A stretch of DNA of 64,000 nucleotides from positions 1 to 64,000 of IMG/VR virus record IMGVR_UViG_3300029286_000018; one strand, given 5' to 3'. Below, in pieces: positions 17,740 to 25,901 of the stretch. Position 1 is the first letter of the stretch. Every line of letters begins with the position of its first letter. The notes under the pieces were generated by a model. The model was not told the DNA's origin. It searched no databases and saw only the letters and a list, made by a program, of their open reading frames with translations. Source of the stretch: a virus. A program made the translations under genes and the position numbers.

Positions 17740-18594
17740 GTGATTGTAGTAACAGGAGCGCAAGGTTTCATAGGTAGCACAATGGTGTCCCATCTAAACA
17801 ATATGGGCGCAGACAGCATTGTTGGAGTTGACGATTCGTCAATAGACACCAACAACTTGCAGGGCTGCAAACTGCACGGATTGCATCCAATATCCGTAAA
17901 CGAGGCAGACATTCTTCCTAGTGGTGACATTGAGGCAGTATTTCACTTTGGTGCAATCTCAAACACTTTGGAGCGAGATGTAACCAAGATGCACCACTAC
18001 AACACGCTGTACACTCAGGTGTTAAACAAGGTCTGCAAGCAACGGCGCATTCCGATGATTTTTAGTTCAACGGCAGCAATCTACGGAAATGGAAACGGTA
18101 CTCTGAATCTCTACGCCCAATCAAAACTTGAAAGTGAAAACGAGATAGCAGATCATGCTGTGTGCCTTCGTTTATTTAATGTGTACGGGCAGAGAGAATT
18201 CCATAAGGGCAGAATGGCATCGGTTGCTTTTAAGTGGCTGCAAGAGTTACGGGAGGCAAACACAATCCGTATCTTTGAAAATTCAAACCAATACATGAGA
18301 GATTTTGTATTTGTTGGTGATGTATGCAAGACCGCATATGCTCTTCTTTCAATGTACAAGCCAGGTGTGTATGACTTGGGAAGCGGAGTTAGTAGAAGTT
18401 TTGAGGAAGTTGCTGACCTCTTGATTGCGTATCATGGTAGCGGGACAAAGAATTATATTCCCATGCCCGAAGACCTGAAGGCGCAGTATCAGACAAGCAC
18501 TAGGGCAGACATGAGAAAATTACAGTCAATAGGAATAGCAGCACATACAACTTCGATTGAAGACGGTATCAAGACATACGGAGAGATGAAATGA
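17740..18594 (+). CDS. hldD: ADP-L-glycero-D-manno-heptose 6-epimerase
   Basis: The start is GTG 17740, preceded by AAGGAG (17729-17734); the product then begins MIVVTGAQGFIGS exactly like HldD. It is an extended SDR: GxxGxxG at residues 6-12 binds NAD(P), and the catalytic pair is Tyr125/Lys129 (YAQSK). HldD-specific segments are present: LRLFNVYGQREFHKGRMASV, MRDFVFVGDV and YIPMPEDLKAQYQ, which parallel FNVYGPREGHKG, RDFVYVGDV and IPFPDKLKGRYQ in E. coli. It inverts C6 of ADP-heptose to the L-glycero form used in LPS inner core. The length (284) is slightly below the bacterial 310. Confidence 0.9.
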   Translation: MIVVTGAQGFIGSTMVSHLNNMGADSIVGVDDSSIDTNNLQGCKLHGLHPISVNEADILPSGDIEAVFHFGAISNTLERDVTKMHHYNTLYTQVLNKVCKQRRIPMIFSSTAAIYGNGNGTLNLYAQSKLESENEIADHAVCLRLFNVYGQREFHKGRMASVAFKWLQELREANTIRIFENSNQYMRDFVFVGDVCKTAYALLSMYKPGVYDLGSGVSRSFEEVADLLIAYHGSGTKNYIPMPEDLKAQYQTSTRADMRKLQSIGIAAHTTSIEDGIKTYGEMK

Positions 18595-18956
18595 AAAGCA
18601 AAAAAGAAAAAGCAACCATTGTTCCCAAGGGTTGGGGGCATGAGGTAATCTTTGTCAATAACGACAAGTACTGCGGCAAGTTGTTGAACTTCACGGCAGG
18701 AAAGAAATTTAGTATGCACTACCATACCCTCAAGGACGAAACATGGTATGTGGCAAAAGGAAGTTTTAATCTGTACTGGATTGACACAGAGAAAGGGGAA
18801 ACCGTTTGTGAGAAATTGACTGTTGGTGACATCATTCGCAACTTTCCTGGTCAACCACACCAACTAGAAGCACTAGAGGATTCCACGGTGTTTGAAGTGT
18901 CAACACAGCACTTTGATCACGATAGTCACAGAATAACTTTAGGAGATGTTCTTTAA
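18591..18956 (+). CDS. Cupin-fold protein
   Basis: The product has 121 residues. PKGWGHEVIFVNNDKYCGK is followed by the metal-binding cupin pattern MHYHTLKDETWYVAKG (His, His and Glu ligands) and a second-motif His in PGQPHQLEAL. Single-domain cupins of this type sit in sugar-nucleotide operons as epimerases or isomerases, or as sensors. It could be the sugar isomerase that the pathway otherwise lacks, but that is speculative. It overlaps the epimerase stop by four bases (ATGA) and the following gene by one. Confidence 0.7.
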   Translation: MKSKKEKATIVPKGWGHEVIFVNNDKYCGKLLNFTAGKKFSMHYHTLKDETWYVAKGSFNLYWIDTEKGETVCEKLTVGDIIRNFPGQPHQLEALEDSTVFEVSTQHFDHDSHRITLGDVL

Positions 18957-19681
18957 TGAGGTACGCATTTGACATTGACAATACCTTGGTGAAAACCAAT
19001 GGCAGCGACTACGAGAATTCCGTGCCTATACAGCACAGAATAGATCGGGTTAATCTTTTGTTTGATGAAGGGCATACCATCTACCTGTTCACGGCAAGAG
19101 GCATGGCTTCGGGCAGGGACTTATATGAGTTCACGGTAAACCAAATGCGAGAATTTGGAATCAAGCATCACCAACTCATCATGGGAAAACCTGATGTGGA
19201 TGTATTTGTAGATGACAAGGCTATCTCTGTGAATGATTGGGATCAGAAAGATTTATTTTCAAAATCTCCTGTGATATGGACAAACGGATGTTATGACATT
19301 ATCCATGTCGGGCATATTTGCCTTTTTGAAAAGTGCCAAGAACTTGCTGCTTCTTGCAATGGTAAATTCGTAATTGGCATAGACTCAGACAAAAGAGTAA
19401 AAAAAATGAAAGGTAATTCTCGTCCTTTCAATACAGAAAATGACCGCGCAAGAGTACTTTTGAGTATAAAAGGGGTTGATTCTGTATGGATATATGATAG
19501 TGATGAAGAATTGGAAAATTTAGTAAAAACATTTTCACCTGAAGTAATGGTATTGGGGGATGAATACAAAAACAGCCTAGTGATTGGTGCTAGTCATGCA
19601 AAAAGTGTAATGTACTTTCCAAAATTGAGTGAGTATTCTACCAGCAAAATTTTGAAGATATATCAAAATGAGCATGAATAG
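18956..19681 (+). CDS. HAD phosphatase fused to heptose-phosphate adenylyltransferase
   Basis: Residues 1-98 are a HAD-type phosphatase (MRYAFDIDNTLV, with Asp6 and Asp8; YLFTARGMASG; DVFVDDKA) most like the EcbF/BcbF capsule-biosynthesis phosphatase group. Residues 104-241 are a nucleotidyltransferase of the HldE C-domain/HldC class: WTNGCYDIIHVGHICLFEKC with HVGH at 117-120, IGIDSDKRVKKMKG, and the end YSTSKILKI. The fusion could carry out both the C7 dephosphorylation and the ADP transfer steps of ADP-heptose synthesis. Base composition becomes more AT-rich near the domain junction (about 19240). Confidence 0.8.
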   Translation: MRYAFDIDNTLVKTNGSDYENSVPIQHRIDRVNLLFDEGHTIYLFTARGMASGRDLYEFTVNQMREFGIKHHQLIMGKPDVDVFVDDKAISVNDWDQKDLFSKSPVIWTNGCYDIIHVGHICLFEKCQELAASCNGKFVIGIDSDKRVKKMKGNSRPFNTENDRARVLLSIKGVDSVWIYDSDEELENLVKTFSPEVMVLGDEYKNSLVIGASHAKSVMYFPKLSEYSTSKILKIYQNEHE

Positions 19682-19745
19682 TTTTTGAAATAATAATATT
19701 TTGTTTTTGTCGAAATGAGATAACTTTGCCGATATAGTAATTACT

Positions 19746-20531
19746 ATGGCAAAGAAAATATCTAAGAAAACATCTAATAAAAATAATAAAACAGTAGTTT
19801 CTGCACCGGCAATTCTTAAAAAGCAGCGTCGTGTAATGATAGCTACTCCAGCATATGATGGTCGCATTGACGCATGGTATAACCACTCAATGCTTCTTAC
19901 TGAACGTGCTTGTGCACAGCAGAACATTCTCATAGATCCCATTTACGTATGTTATGATGCTCTCGTAGAAAAGGCTCGTAATGATCTTTTTGCATATGGC
20001 TATGAAAATGAATATGATGACATATTCTATATTGATTCTGATATATCTTGGGACCCACAGCAGTTTTTGAGAATACTTAATCATCCAGTTGATTTTGTTG
20101 CTGGAATATATCCCAAGAAGTCTGAAGTTGAAGACTATCCAGTAAATCTTATGGGTGAAGTTAAGACTGAAAAGGGACTAATTGAAGTAGCTTCTGTTCC
20201 AACTGGCTTCCTGCGATTAAGTAAGAATGCTGTTAATATTCTCTGGAAGTCTTGTCCAGCTTATACTATCAGTCAAGACCCGAAAGTTTTTAAGCACGTT
20301 TTCCAAACTGGTGTTGTTGGAGGTCGTTATATAAGTGAAGATATATTGACGTGCTTAAAGTGGAGAGAACTTGGTCATAAGGTTTGGCTTGATCCATTCG
20401 TAACCTTGGCTCACAGTGGTCATCGTACATGGCGTACAAACTTTATTGATTTCTTAAAGAGAGCTACGGTGCTCAGACAAGATGGTACTGTTGTTCCAGC
20501 ACTTTCCAATGCAGATGCTTTGCAATCTTAA
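19746..20531 (+). CDS. Glycosyltransferase-like protein (GT-A, phage type)
   Basis: This 261-residue protein has a Lys-rich leader (MAKKISKKTSNKNNK), then MIATPAYDGRIDAWYNHSML, an acidic FYIDSDISWDP (DxD, metal and nucleotide-sugar binding) and VSEDILTC/LGHKVWLDPFV-like acceptor elements. This arrangement is common in phage GT2-like transferases. No Shine-Dalgarno is visible and the ATG lies seven bases after TATAGT (19733-19738), so a leaderless message is possible. Its substrate may be virion protein, DNA base or host glycan. It lies between the sugar island and terminase and is compositionally like the rest of the phage. Confidence 0.65.
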   Translation: MAKKISKKTSNKNNKTVVSAPAILKKQRRVMIATPAYDGRIDAWYNHSMLLTERACAQQNILIDPIYVCYDALVEKARNDLFAYGYENEYDDIFYIDSDISWDPQQFLRILNHPVDFVAGIYPKKSEVEDYPVNLMGEVKTEKGLIEVASVPTGFLRLSKNAVNILWKSCPAYTISQDPKVFKHVFQTGVVGGRYISEDILTCLKWRELGHKVWLDPFVTLAHSGHRTWRTNFIDFLKRATVLRQDGTVVPALSNADALQS

Positions 20532-20937
20532 AAATGCTATTTTATCTCTAGTAGGAAAAATAGCCAATTTGTTTAAAATAAATGGTGTGGAGTACGCATA
20601 CCATATAATTATCCCCAAAAACAAAGCGCTTAAGGTTAATGATTGTTTCGGTAAATTATGCAAAACTCGCGCTAAACCATTTGTATTACAATTTGCATCT
20701 AAGGGCGTCTCCAGGCAAACGCATGTAGGCGCCCTTTCTTTATCAGAAGACGAGTTAAAAATATTTGAGATCATATTAAAGTTAGATGATTCAAGCATAT
20801 TCTGGTGGAAGGTCGAAAAAGAAACTAATAAGTTAGATGAATGTAATGATGCAGATTGTGTTGTTTACGTTGGTGAAGTACTAGATCCAAAACTGCTCTT
20901 TAAGAAAGCTGGATTTATTTTGCTGAGTCAGGAATAA
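20515..20937 (+). CDS. Hypothetical protein upstream of terminase
   Basis: The frame is open from 20482 to 20937. The start is uncertain: in-frame ATGs at 20509 and 20515 lie inside the end of the preceding gene, and a TTG at 20569 is also possible. The 140-residue product contains VEYAYHIIIPKNKALKVNDC and a Cys/Asp-rich LDECNDADCVVYVGEVLD stretch. No family is recognised. It is 10 bases from the terminase start, so it could encode a small packaging factor, but small-terminase features (helix-turn-helix) are not evident. Confidence 0.5.
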   Translation: MLCNLKNAILSLVGKIANLFKINGVEYAYHIIIPKNKALKVNDCFGKLCKTRAKPFVLQFASKGVSRQTHVGALSLSEDELKIFEIILKLDDSSIFWWKVEKETNKLDECNDADCVVYVGEVLDPKLLFKKAGFILLSQE

Positions 20938-20947
20938 TTATAAAAAA

Positions 20948-23900
20948 ATGGCTAAAGCAGGTAGGCCAAAAAAGAGGAATGATTTGCTATTGGATCTTGA
21001 AAGCTTAAAGCAAGCTGTCAAGAATGTTGTCATTACTGCAACAGACACTGGACGTGCTCCAAGCATAATTGAGTTTGTAGAATCAGAAAAGTATTTAGGA
21101 TTGCCTGTTAAAAAACCAACTCCTATTGATCTATATCCTATGCAAAGAATAATGTTAAAAGCATTTTATTCTGGCAGTATAGGCAATGAAGATTTGTATT
21201 TAACAGACGAAGAGCTAGAGTTATGTAAGAATAACAATTTTGAAGATGAAGAAGTAAGTGATATCTTCATGAAAAAAGATAATGGAAAAATGAAGAGTGA
21301 GCTCGTGCTGGTTTGGGGGCGTCGTTGCTTGTCAGAAGATAACAATATAGTAGACATTAATACAAATAAAATTTATACATTTGGTTCAATGTGGGATTCT
21401 GGAAAGAGAACAATAGACTCATGGACTTATAATGAAAAAAGTAAGAGGATGGAATGTGTATCTAACTGCGATATTATATATCAGGGAATAAGAGATGTAT
21501 ATAAAGTTCAAACTTACAATGGTCATTTTATAGAGGCTACATCAAATCATCCTGTACTGACATCAAATGGATGGAAGCAAGTTAAAGATCTTGATATGAA
21601 TAATGATATGATAGCGATTAGCGAGTCTTTTCCATTTGGTTTAGAAGTAAAAACTGAAATGACGGAAGAACAAGCAAGACTTCTAGGATATATGATAGGT
21701 GATGGAAACTGTTCAAAAGCTGCAACATTTTTGACTTGTTCAAATAAGTCTGTATTGAAAGATTTCAAATTATGCTTGAGCGCACTTGGCGATAACATAA
21801 AAATTTTCAAAGATCCATGGACTGGAGCAAAAAGCAAAAAATATCAATATAAAGTAACTTCTAAGTATTATGAAAACGAGTCTTTAGGAGTAAAAGATTA
21901 TAGAAACAGAACTTTAACGCGTAGAAAAAAGAATTTGCTTATGCAGCTTTTGGTAAAGTATGGTGTAAGCGGTAAGACATGTCATCACAAAAGAACTCCA
22001 AAAGAAATACTCGAAGCACCTAAAAATATCGTCTCTAATTATTTAAAGGCTTTATTTAGCTGTGATGGATCTATTTATATTAAAAAGAGAAAGAAATATG
22101 TCAATCATTGTCAAATAGAATTTTGTACTGTAAATAAACAGCAGGCTTATGATGTTCAGTATTTATTAAGTAAGTTTGGAATATTATCAAGCCTAAGGTT
22201 AAAGTCTGGAAAAACTTTTATAGTTGATGAAAAGCATAATAAAAGAACTTATAACTCAAATTCTTATGTTGTGTCTTTTGTACGCAAGAAGTATATAAGT
22301 ATATTTTTACAAGAAATAGGTTTTATTGGTAAAGATAAAACAGTTAAATTATGCGAGTCTACGTTAAGTAAAATAATTGATAAAGACTCAAACCATGACA
22401 GCTCATTGCCGTATTCATGTTTTAATATAAGGTCTATAGAGCATGTCGGTAAAAAAAGAACATTTGATTTGCAGGTGAGTGATCAAAAGCATTTGCAAAA
22501 TTTTGTAAGTCAGGGATTCATATGTCACAATAGCGGCAAGGACTTCATTGTTTCAATATTGGCATGCTATGAGGCAGCAAAACTTCTTGAGTCTCCTTAT
22601 GGAGATCCATACAGGCTTTATAACTTGGGATCTGGTGCTCCTTTTACTATTTTAACTGTCGCAAATAGTTCGACACAGGCGCAAGTCTTATTTAACGAAA
22701 TAAAAGATAAAATCATTAATAGCAATTATTTTGCTGATAAAATTATACCAGAAGGTATTCTTTCTGATCAAATACATCTTCTGACTCCTGCTGATAAGAT
22801 TAAAAACGCAGAGCTGGAAGCTCGTGGTCTTCCTAAGAATCCAGGGTCTGTTATCATTCGATGCGGTCACAGTAACTCTGATTCATTGGCAGGTATTTCT
22901 TGCTATTGTCTTTTGCTGGACGAGATCGGTCTGTATAAGCAGACGGCGGGTAGTAGTGGTGGTGAAAGTATATATAGGACGCTTGCTCCTGCAACGGCTA
23001 CGTATGTTCGTAAACAAACTTCTATTGATCCATATGGCAACGAAGTGGTAAATGATATTTATGATGGTAAAATTATTTGCATTAGTTCTCCTCGTGGTAA
23101 GGAAGGAATTTTTTATGATCTTTATCGTAAGTCTTCATCAGTTTCTCATCGTGTGATGTGTAAGTTGCCAACGTGGATAGTGAATCCAACACAGACTAGA
23201 GAATTGCTTCGTGAAAAGTTCTCTAACATGACAGAAGAAGAATTCATGATGGAGTTCGGTGGGGAATTTAGTGGTACTGCTGGTCAAACATTCTTTACAA
23301 GAGATATGGTCGAAAAGTGTTTTTATAACAACATGAAGCTGAAAGATCATGGAGAAAGTGGTTTTAGTTATTTCTGTCATCTTGATCCAGCAACTTCATC
23401 TCATAATTATGCACTGTGTGTTTGTCACAGAGAAATGTTTTTAAATCCAGAGACACATAAAACGGATTTTAAAGTAGTAGTAGACCACCTTAAGTACTGG
23501 CAACCATTAGATGGCAAGCCTATTCTTAATGAAGAAGTTGATAATTATATAATTAATCTGAGTCGCAAATTTAATTTTGAAATGGTTACATTTGACCAGT
23601 GGAATTCACAACATAGTATTGATCATTTACGCAAACATAGTATTCCAGCAAAAATGACTCGGTTTACTAAAAGATATAAAATTATTATATATGATAATCT
23701 TTACGATTTAGCATCAGCATCACGTATTCAAATACCAAATCATGATCTTTTGCGAGATGAAATGCTTTATTTGCAGCGTCGTTACACCCCCACTGGTTAT
23801 AGAGTATTTGCTAAGAAAGATGGATTAGTCAAAACTGACGATGTTGTTGACGCCCTTGCAGGTGCAGCGTATGCCTGTATGCATGAAACGTTTGAACGTC

Positions 23901-24025
23901 TCCCTCAAGGATTATTAGTTAGAATGGGAGTAAATTCAATGACAGACGGAGTCGTATTCCGTGGGATGCAGGGTATTCCACTTGATTCTACTTCGGAACA
24001 AAGAAAATGGAGCACAAGATTCTAA
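20948..24025 (+). CDS. terL: Terminase large subunit interrupted by an intein
   Basis: This 1025-residue precursor contains a 402-residue intein (127-528); the spliced product would be 623 residues. After splicing, the Walker A reads VWGRRSGKDF. Walker B is LLLDEIGLY (Asp658/Glu659 of the precursor) and the coupling motif ISSPRG. The nuclease domain shows HLDPATSSHNYAL, VTFDQWNSQ and the final TDDVVDALAGAAYA acidic cluster. TerL powers DNA packaging and cuts concatemers. The N-terminus (MAKAGRPKKR) is basic. It is followed after one base by the next virion gene. Confidence 0.9.
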   Translation: MAKAGRPKKRNDLLLDLESLKQAVKNVVITATDTGRAPSIIEFVESEKYLGLPVKKPTPIDLYPMQRIMLKAFYSGSIGNEDLYLTDEELELCKNNNFEDEEVSDIFMKKDNGKMKSELVLVWGRRCLSEDNNIVDINTNKIYTFGSMWDSGKRTIDSWTYNEKSKRMECVSNCDIIYQGIRDVYKVQTYNGHFIEATSNHPVLTSNGWKQVKDLDMNNDMIAISESFPFGLEVKTEMTEEQARLLGYMIGDGNCSKAATFLTCSNKSVLKDFKLCLSALGDNIKIFKDPWTGAKSKKYQYKVTSKYYENESLGVKDYRNRTLTRRKKNLLMQLLVKYGVSGKTCHHKRTPKEILEAPKNIVSNYLKALFSCDGSIYIKKRKKYVNHCQIEFCTVNKQQAYDVQYLLSKFGILSSLRLKSGKTFIVDEKHNKRTYNSNSYVVSFVRKKYISIFLQEIGFIGKDKTVKLCESTLSKIIDKDSNHDSSLPYSCFNIRSIEHVGKKRTFDLQVSDQKHLQNFVSQGFICHNSGKDFIVSILACYEAAKLLESPYGDPYRLYNLGSGAPFTILTVANSSTQAQVLFNEIKDKIINSNYFADKIIPEGILSDQIHLLTPADKIKNAELEARGLPKNPGSVIIRCGHSNSDSLAGISCYCLLLDEIGLYKQTAGSSGGESIYRTLAPATATYVRKQTSIDPYGNEVVNDIYDGKIICISSPRGKEGIFYDLYRKSSSVSHRVMCKLPTWIVNPTQTRELLREKFSNMTEEEFMMEFGGEFSGTAGQTFFTRDMVEKCFYNNMKLKDHGESGFSYFCHLDPATSSHNYALCVCHREMFLNPETHKTDFKVVVDHLKYWQPLDGKPILNEEVDNYIINLSRKFNFEMVTFDQWNSQHSIDHLRKHSIPAKMTRFTKRYKIIIYDNLYDLASASRIQIPNHDLLRDEMLYLQRRYTPTGYRVFAKKDGLVKTDDVVDALAGAAYACMHETFERLPQGLLVRMGVNSMTDGVVFRGMQGIPLDSTSEQRKWSTRF
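21326..22531 (+). other. Intein with LAGLIDADG homing endonuclease inside TerL Walker A
   Basis: The intein starts at Cys127 (CLSEDN, block A) and ends at His-Asn (block G, GFICHN), with Ser as the +1 extein residue. Block B is TSNHPVLTSNGW and block F is RTFDLQVSDQKHLQNF. Two dodecapeptide-like motifs, LLGYMIGDGNCS and LKALFSCDGSIYI, mark a LAGLIDADG endonuclease. All splicing residues (Cys1, block B His, penultimate His, Asn, +1 Ser) are present, so splicing should be active. It divides GRR from SGKD, so the ATPase is inactive until the intein leaves. Confidence 0.92.
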
Positions 24026-24026
24026 A

Positions 24027-24743
24027 ATGTTTAACTTAAATAAGTGGGTCAAATCCTGGTTTTCTGGAAGCGATATTACTAAAACTGCTTCTCATCACAA
24101 TGTTGGCTTAGAGAATTCCCGTAAGGATCAAGGCACATATGCTGAAGAAGATCCGATGATTGTTGAAAAAAACTTCGAGCGTAAGGATAAAGAAGAGTCA
24201 AAAGCTATAATTGAAGCACGTATGAGCAAGGAGAGTAATTCTGATCATCAGATTGCAGAAGCTCGTATGGACAAAGAGCTTGAATATTCTGTGCGCAAAA
24301 ACGATGATTTCCGCGAGGAAGTTCCTCGTATCTCTGTTGCTACTGAAAAGCATGATCAGGCATATCGTGAAGCATACGCCAAGGCAGAAAAAGAGCTTAC
24401 AAAGCAACACGACTTGTTTGAAAAATATATGGGTAAAGGCGGCAAAAAAGTGCCCGCCAATGTGCCTGCGTCTGCAAATGGTTTAGTAACAAATCCAGAA
24501 AGATTCCAGAATTTTGATGGCGTTCCTGGAGAAGATGTTCAGAAAAATTTAAAAAATATTAGTGAACGCTCTGCAGTAAAACCAATGCATACCGTTGGAG
24601 ATTTAGACTCTATTAAAAAGCTTGATGCTGCTGCATATTATGTTGCATTTAAGGCTGCTTCATCAGGTCGTGAAATGAATGAAGAAGAGACTAACGTAAT
24701 TCAATCTATCATTCAGAAAAAGCGCAAAATACTGCAATCATAA
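24027..24743 (+). CDS. Putative virion/scaffold-associated helical protein
   Basis: ATG 24027 (MFNLNKWVKSWFSGSDITKT) is preferred because it starts one base after the terminase stop; the longer frame from 23961 merely overlaps TerL. The 238-residue product is highly charged and helical (MDKELEYSVRKNDDF, AYREAYAKAEKEL). DITKTAS near residue 18-24 is an early instance of the K-x-A-S motif seen throughout the head genes. The stop overlaps the next start (TAATG). Its role is unknown, probably internal head or scaffold. Confidence 0.6.
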   Translation: MFNLNKWVKSWFSGSDITKTASHHNVGLENSRKDQGTYAEEDPMIVEKNFERKDKEESKAIIEARMSKESNSDHQIAEARMDKELEYSVRKNDDFREEVPRISVATEKHDQAYREAYAKAEKELTKQHDLFEKYMGKGGKKVPANVPASANGLVTNPERFQNFDGVPGEDVQKNLKNISERSAVKPMHTVGDLDSIKKLDAAAYYVAFKAASSGREMNEEETNVIQSIIQKKRKILQS

Positions 24744-25177
24744 TGATCAAAATTGCTAGACGCGGTACAGGTTGGCCAGCAGCATTTGAAAATCCTCTCG
24801 ACAGAGGGGATCCTTATAGGCGTTATATACCTCCTAATAGCGGAGAGTCTCCCAAACTTACTATGCTTGGCAATCAGGGTATTGGCCTAGAACCGCCTGA
24901 TGCTTCTGGTTCGATTGGCGGAGACAGTACTCTCGATCATATTTTACCTTCGGACTACGTGCATCCTTGGGCTGACCAAGATCCCGACCATCCATTTAAT
25001 TCCGTATCTGACCGTGACGATGGAGTTTTACCGTATGGTGAGTCTGGTCAGGAATTAAATTTTACTACAGACGACAATCCTCTTTCTAGGCGTAGACGTG
25101 TTTTTTCATTGATGTCTGACGACAAAGATAGAAAGCCAGGTCAATTGACGGGCGATCTTTCTAAGAAAAGGATATAA
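24743..25177 (+). CDS. Hypothetical head-module protein beginning MIKIA
   Basis: The product has 144 residues, is rich in Pro, Asp, Gly and Arg, and is probably extended with few secondary elements (LDRGDPYRRYIPPNSG, PWADQDPDHPFNSVSD). The first residues MIKIARRG carry the K-x-A motif proposed here as a processing or targeting signal; another protein (34320) starts MIKIAGKR. The start overlaps the previous stop by one base. No known family. Confidence 0.55.
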   Translation: MIKIARRGTGWPAAFENPLDRGDPYRRYIPPNSGESPKLTMLGNQGIGLEPPDASGSIGGDSTLDHILPSDYVHPWADQDPDHPFNSVSDRDDGVLPYGESGQELNFTTDDNPLSRRRRVFSLMSDDKDRKPGQLTGDLSKKRI

Positions 25178-25179
25178 TC

Positions 25180-25758
25180 ATGCAATTTAAGACTACAGAT
25201 AAAGTTGTTGGCGAGATTGTTCTCGGCGGTTTAAGTTTAATTCTAAAAAAGAATTCTACTTTTGATGTATCAAAAGATAAAACTGGTCATCATGAGCTTG
25301 TTTGGGCAATACATAATGGGTACATTTCTGCTGTTGATGTTGATGCTCAGATCGCAGCTGGTGCAAAAAAGAAAATTTATGTTAACAATTCAAAGAAGAC
25401 TATTGTTAGTGCTAGTCTAAAGAGTCCAATTATGCCTGGCAATCGTGTTGTTGTGCTCGAAGATGATCCAACTTGCTATGAGCTTAATAAGCTAGTAGAA
25501 ATGAAATTGATTAGCGTTGAAGAGGAAGTCACTGTTGCTACTCCTCCTGTCGTCGTAAAGGATGAAGGCAAGGTGTCTATTGATGAAACTTCCGATTCTC
25601 GCAAAAGTTTTAAGAAAAAGCCAACATCGCTTAAGCCTAAAACAAAGGAAAAAGTTAGTAATTCTGACAAATTAATCTCGGAGTCCAAGCCTACAGTATT
25701 CAAACCAGAATCTGATACAATATTTGTAGGTGAGAACAACGAGGAAATAGATATTTGA
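25180..25758 (+). CDS. Hypothetical protein with N-terminal beta domain and Lys/Ser-rich tail
   Basis: This 192-residue protein starts two bases after the previous stop, with AAGGAT upstream. Residues 1-110 look beta-rich (GEIVLGGLSLILKKNSTFDV, HELVWAIHNGYIS), weakly similar to the N-terminal domains at 46119 and 56069. Residues 115-192 are a low-complexity Lys/Ser/Thr tail that is probably disordered. Position suggests a virion protein; no enzyme motif is seen. Confidence 0.55.
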   Translation: MQFKTTDKVVGEIVLGGLSLILKKNSTFDVSKDKTGHHELVWAIHNGYISAVDVDAQIAAGAKKKIYVNNSKKTIVSASLKSPIMPGNRVVVLEDDPTCYELNKLVEMKLISVEEEVTVATPPVVVKDEGKVSIDETSDSRKSFKKKPTSLKPKTKEKVSNSDKLISESKPTVFKPESDTIFVGENNEEIDI

Positions 25759-25901
25759 CAAAACTAACATCTTCCAATTTTAAAAATAAACTTAAAAAAG
25801 TAAAGCAAAATAACAAGCGTAATTTATGCCGTTATTTTACTTTATTATATTCTGAAGATTACGCATCTGATCTAATCGGGCAAAAGTGCGAAAATGCATG
25901 A
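25755..25901 (+). CDS. Small basic protein with TTG start (48 aa)
   Basis: A TTG at 25755 overlaps the previous TGA, with GAGG at 25741-25744, and the frame runs 48 codons to a TGA that overlaps the next gene (25894). The product is very basic at first (SSNFKNKLKKVKQNNKRNLC) and then acidic (YSEDYASDL). The tight overlaps at both ends and filled gap support a real gene; the non-ATG start and small size keep confidence moderate. Confidence 0.45.
   Translation: MTKLTSSNFKNKLKKVKQNNKRNLCRYFTLLYSEDYASDLIGQKCENA

Noticed and set aside
23961-24026. Longer start of the gene after terminase
   Set aside because: The added 22 residues read the terminase end out of frame; ATG 24027 follows the stop by one base.
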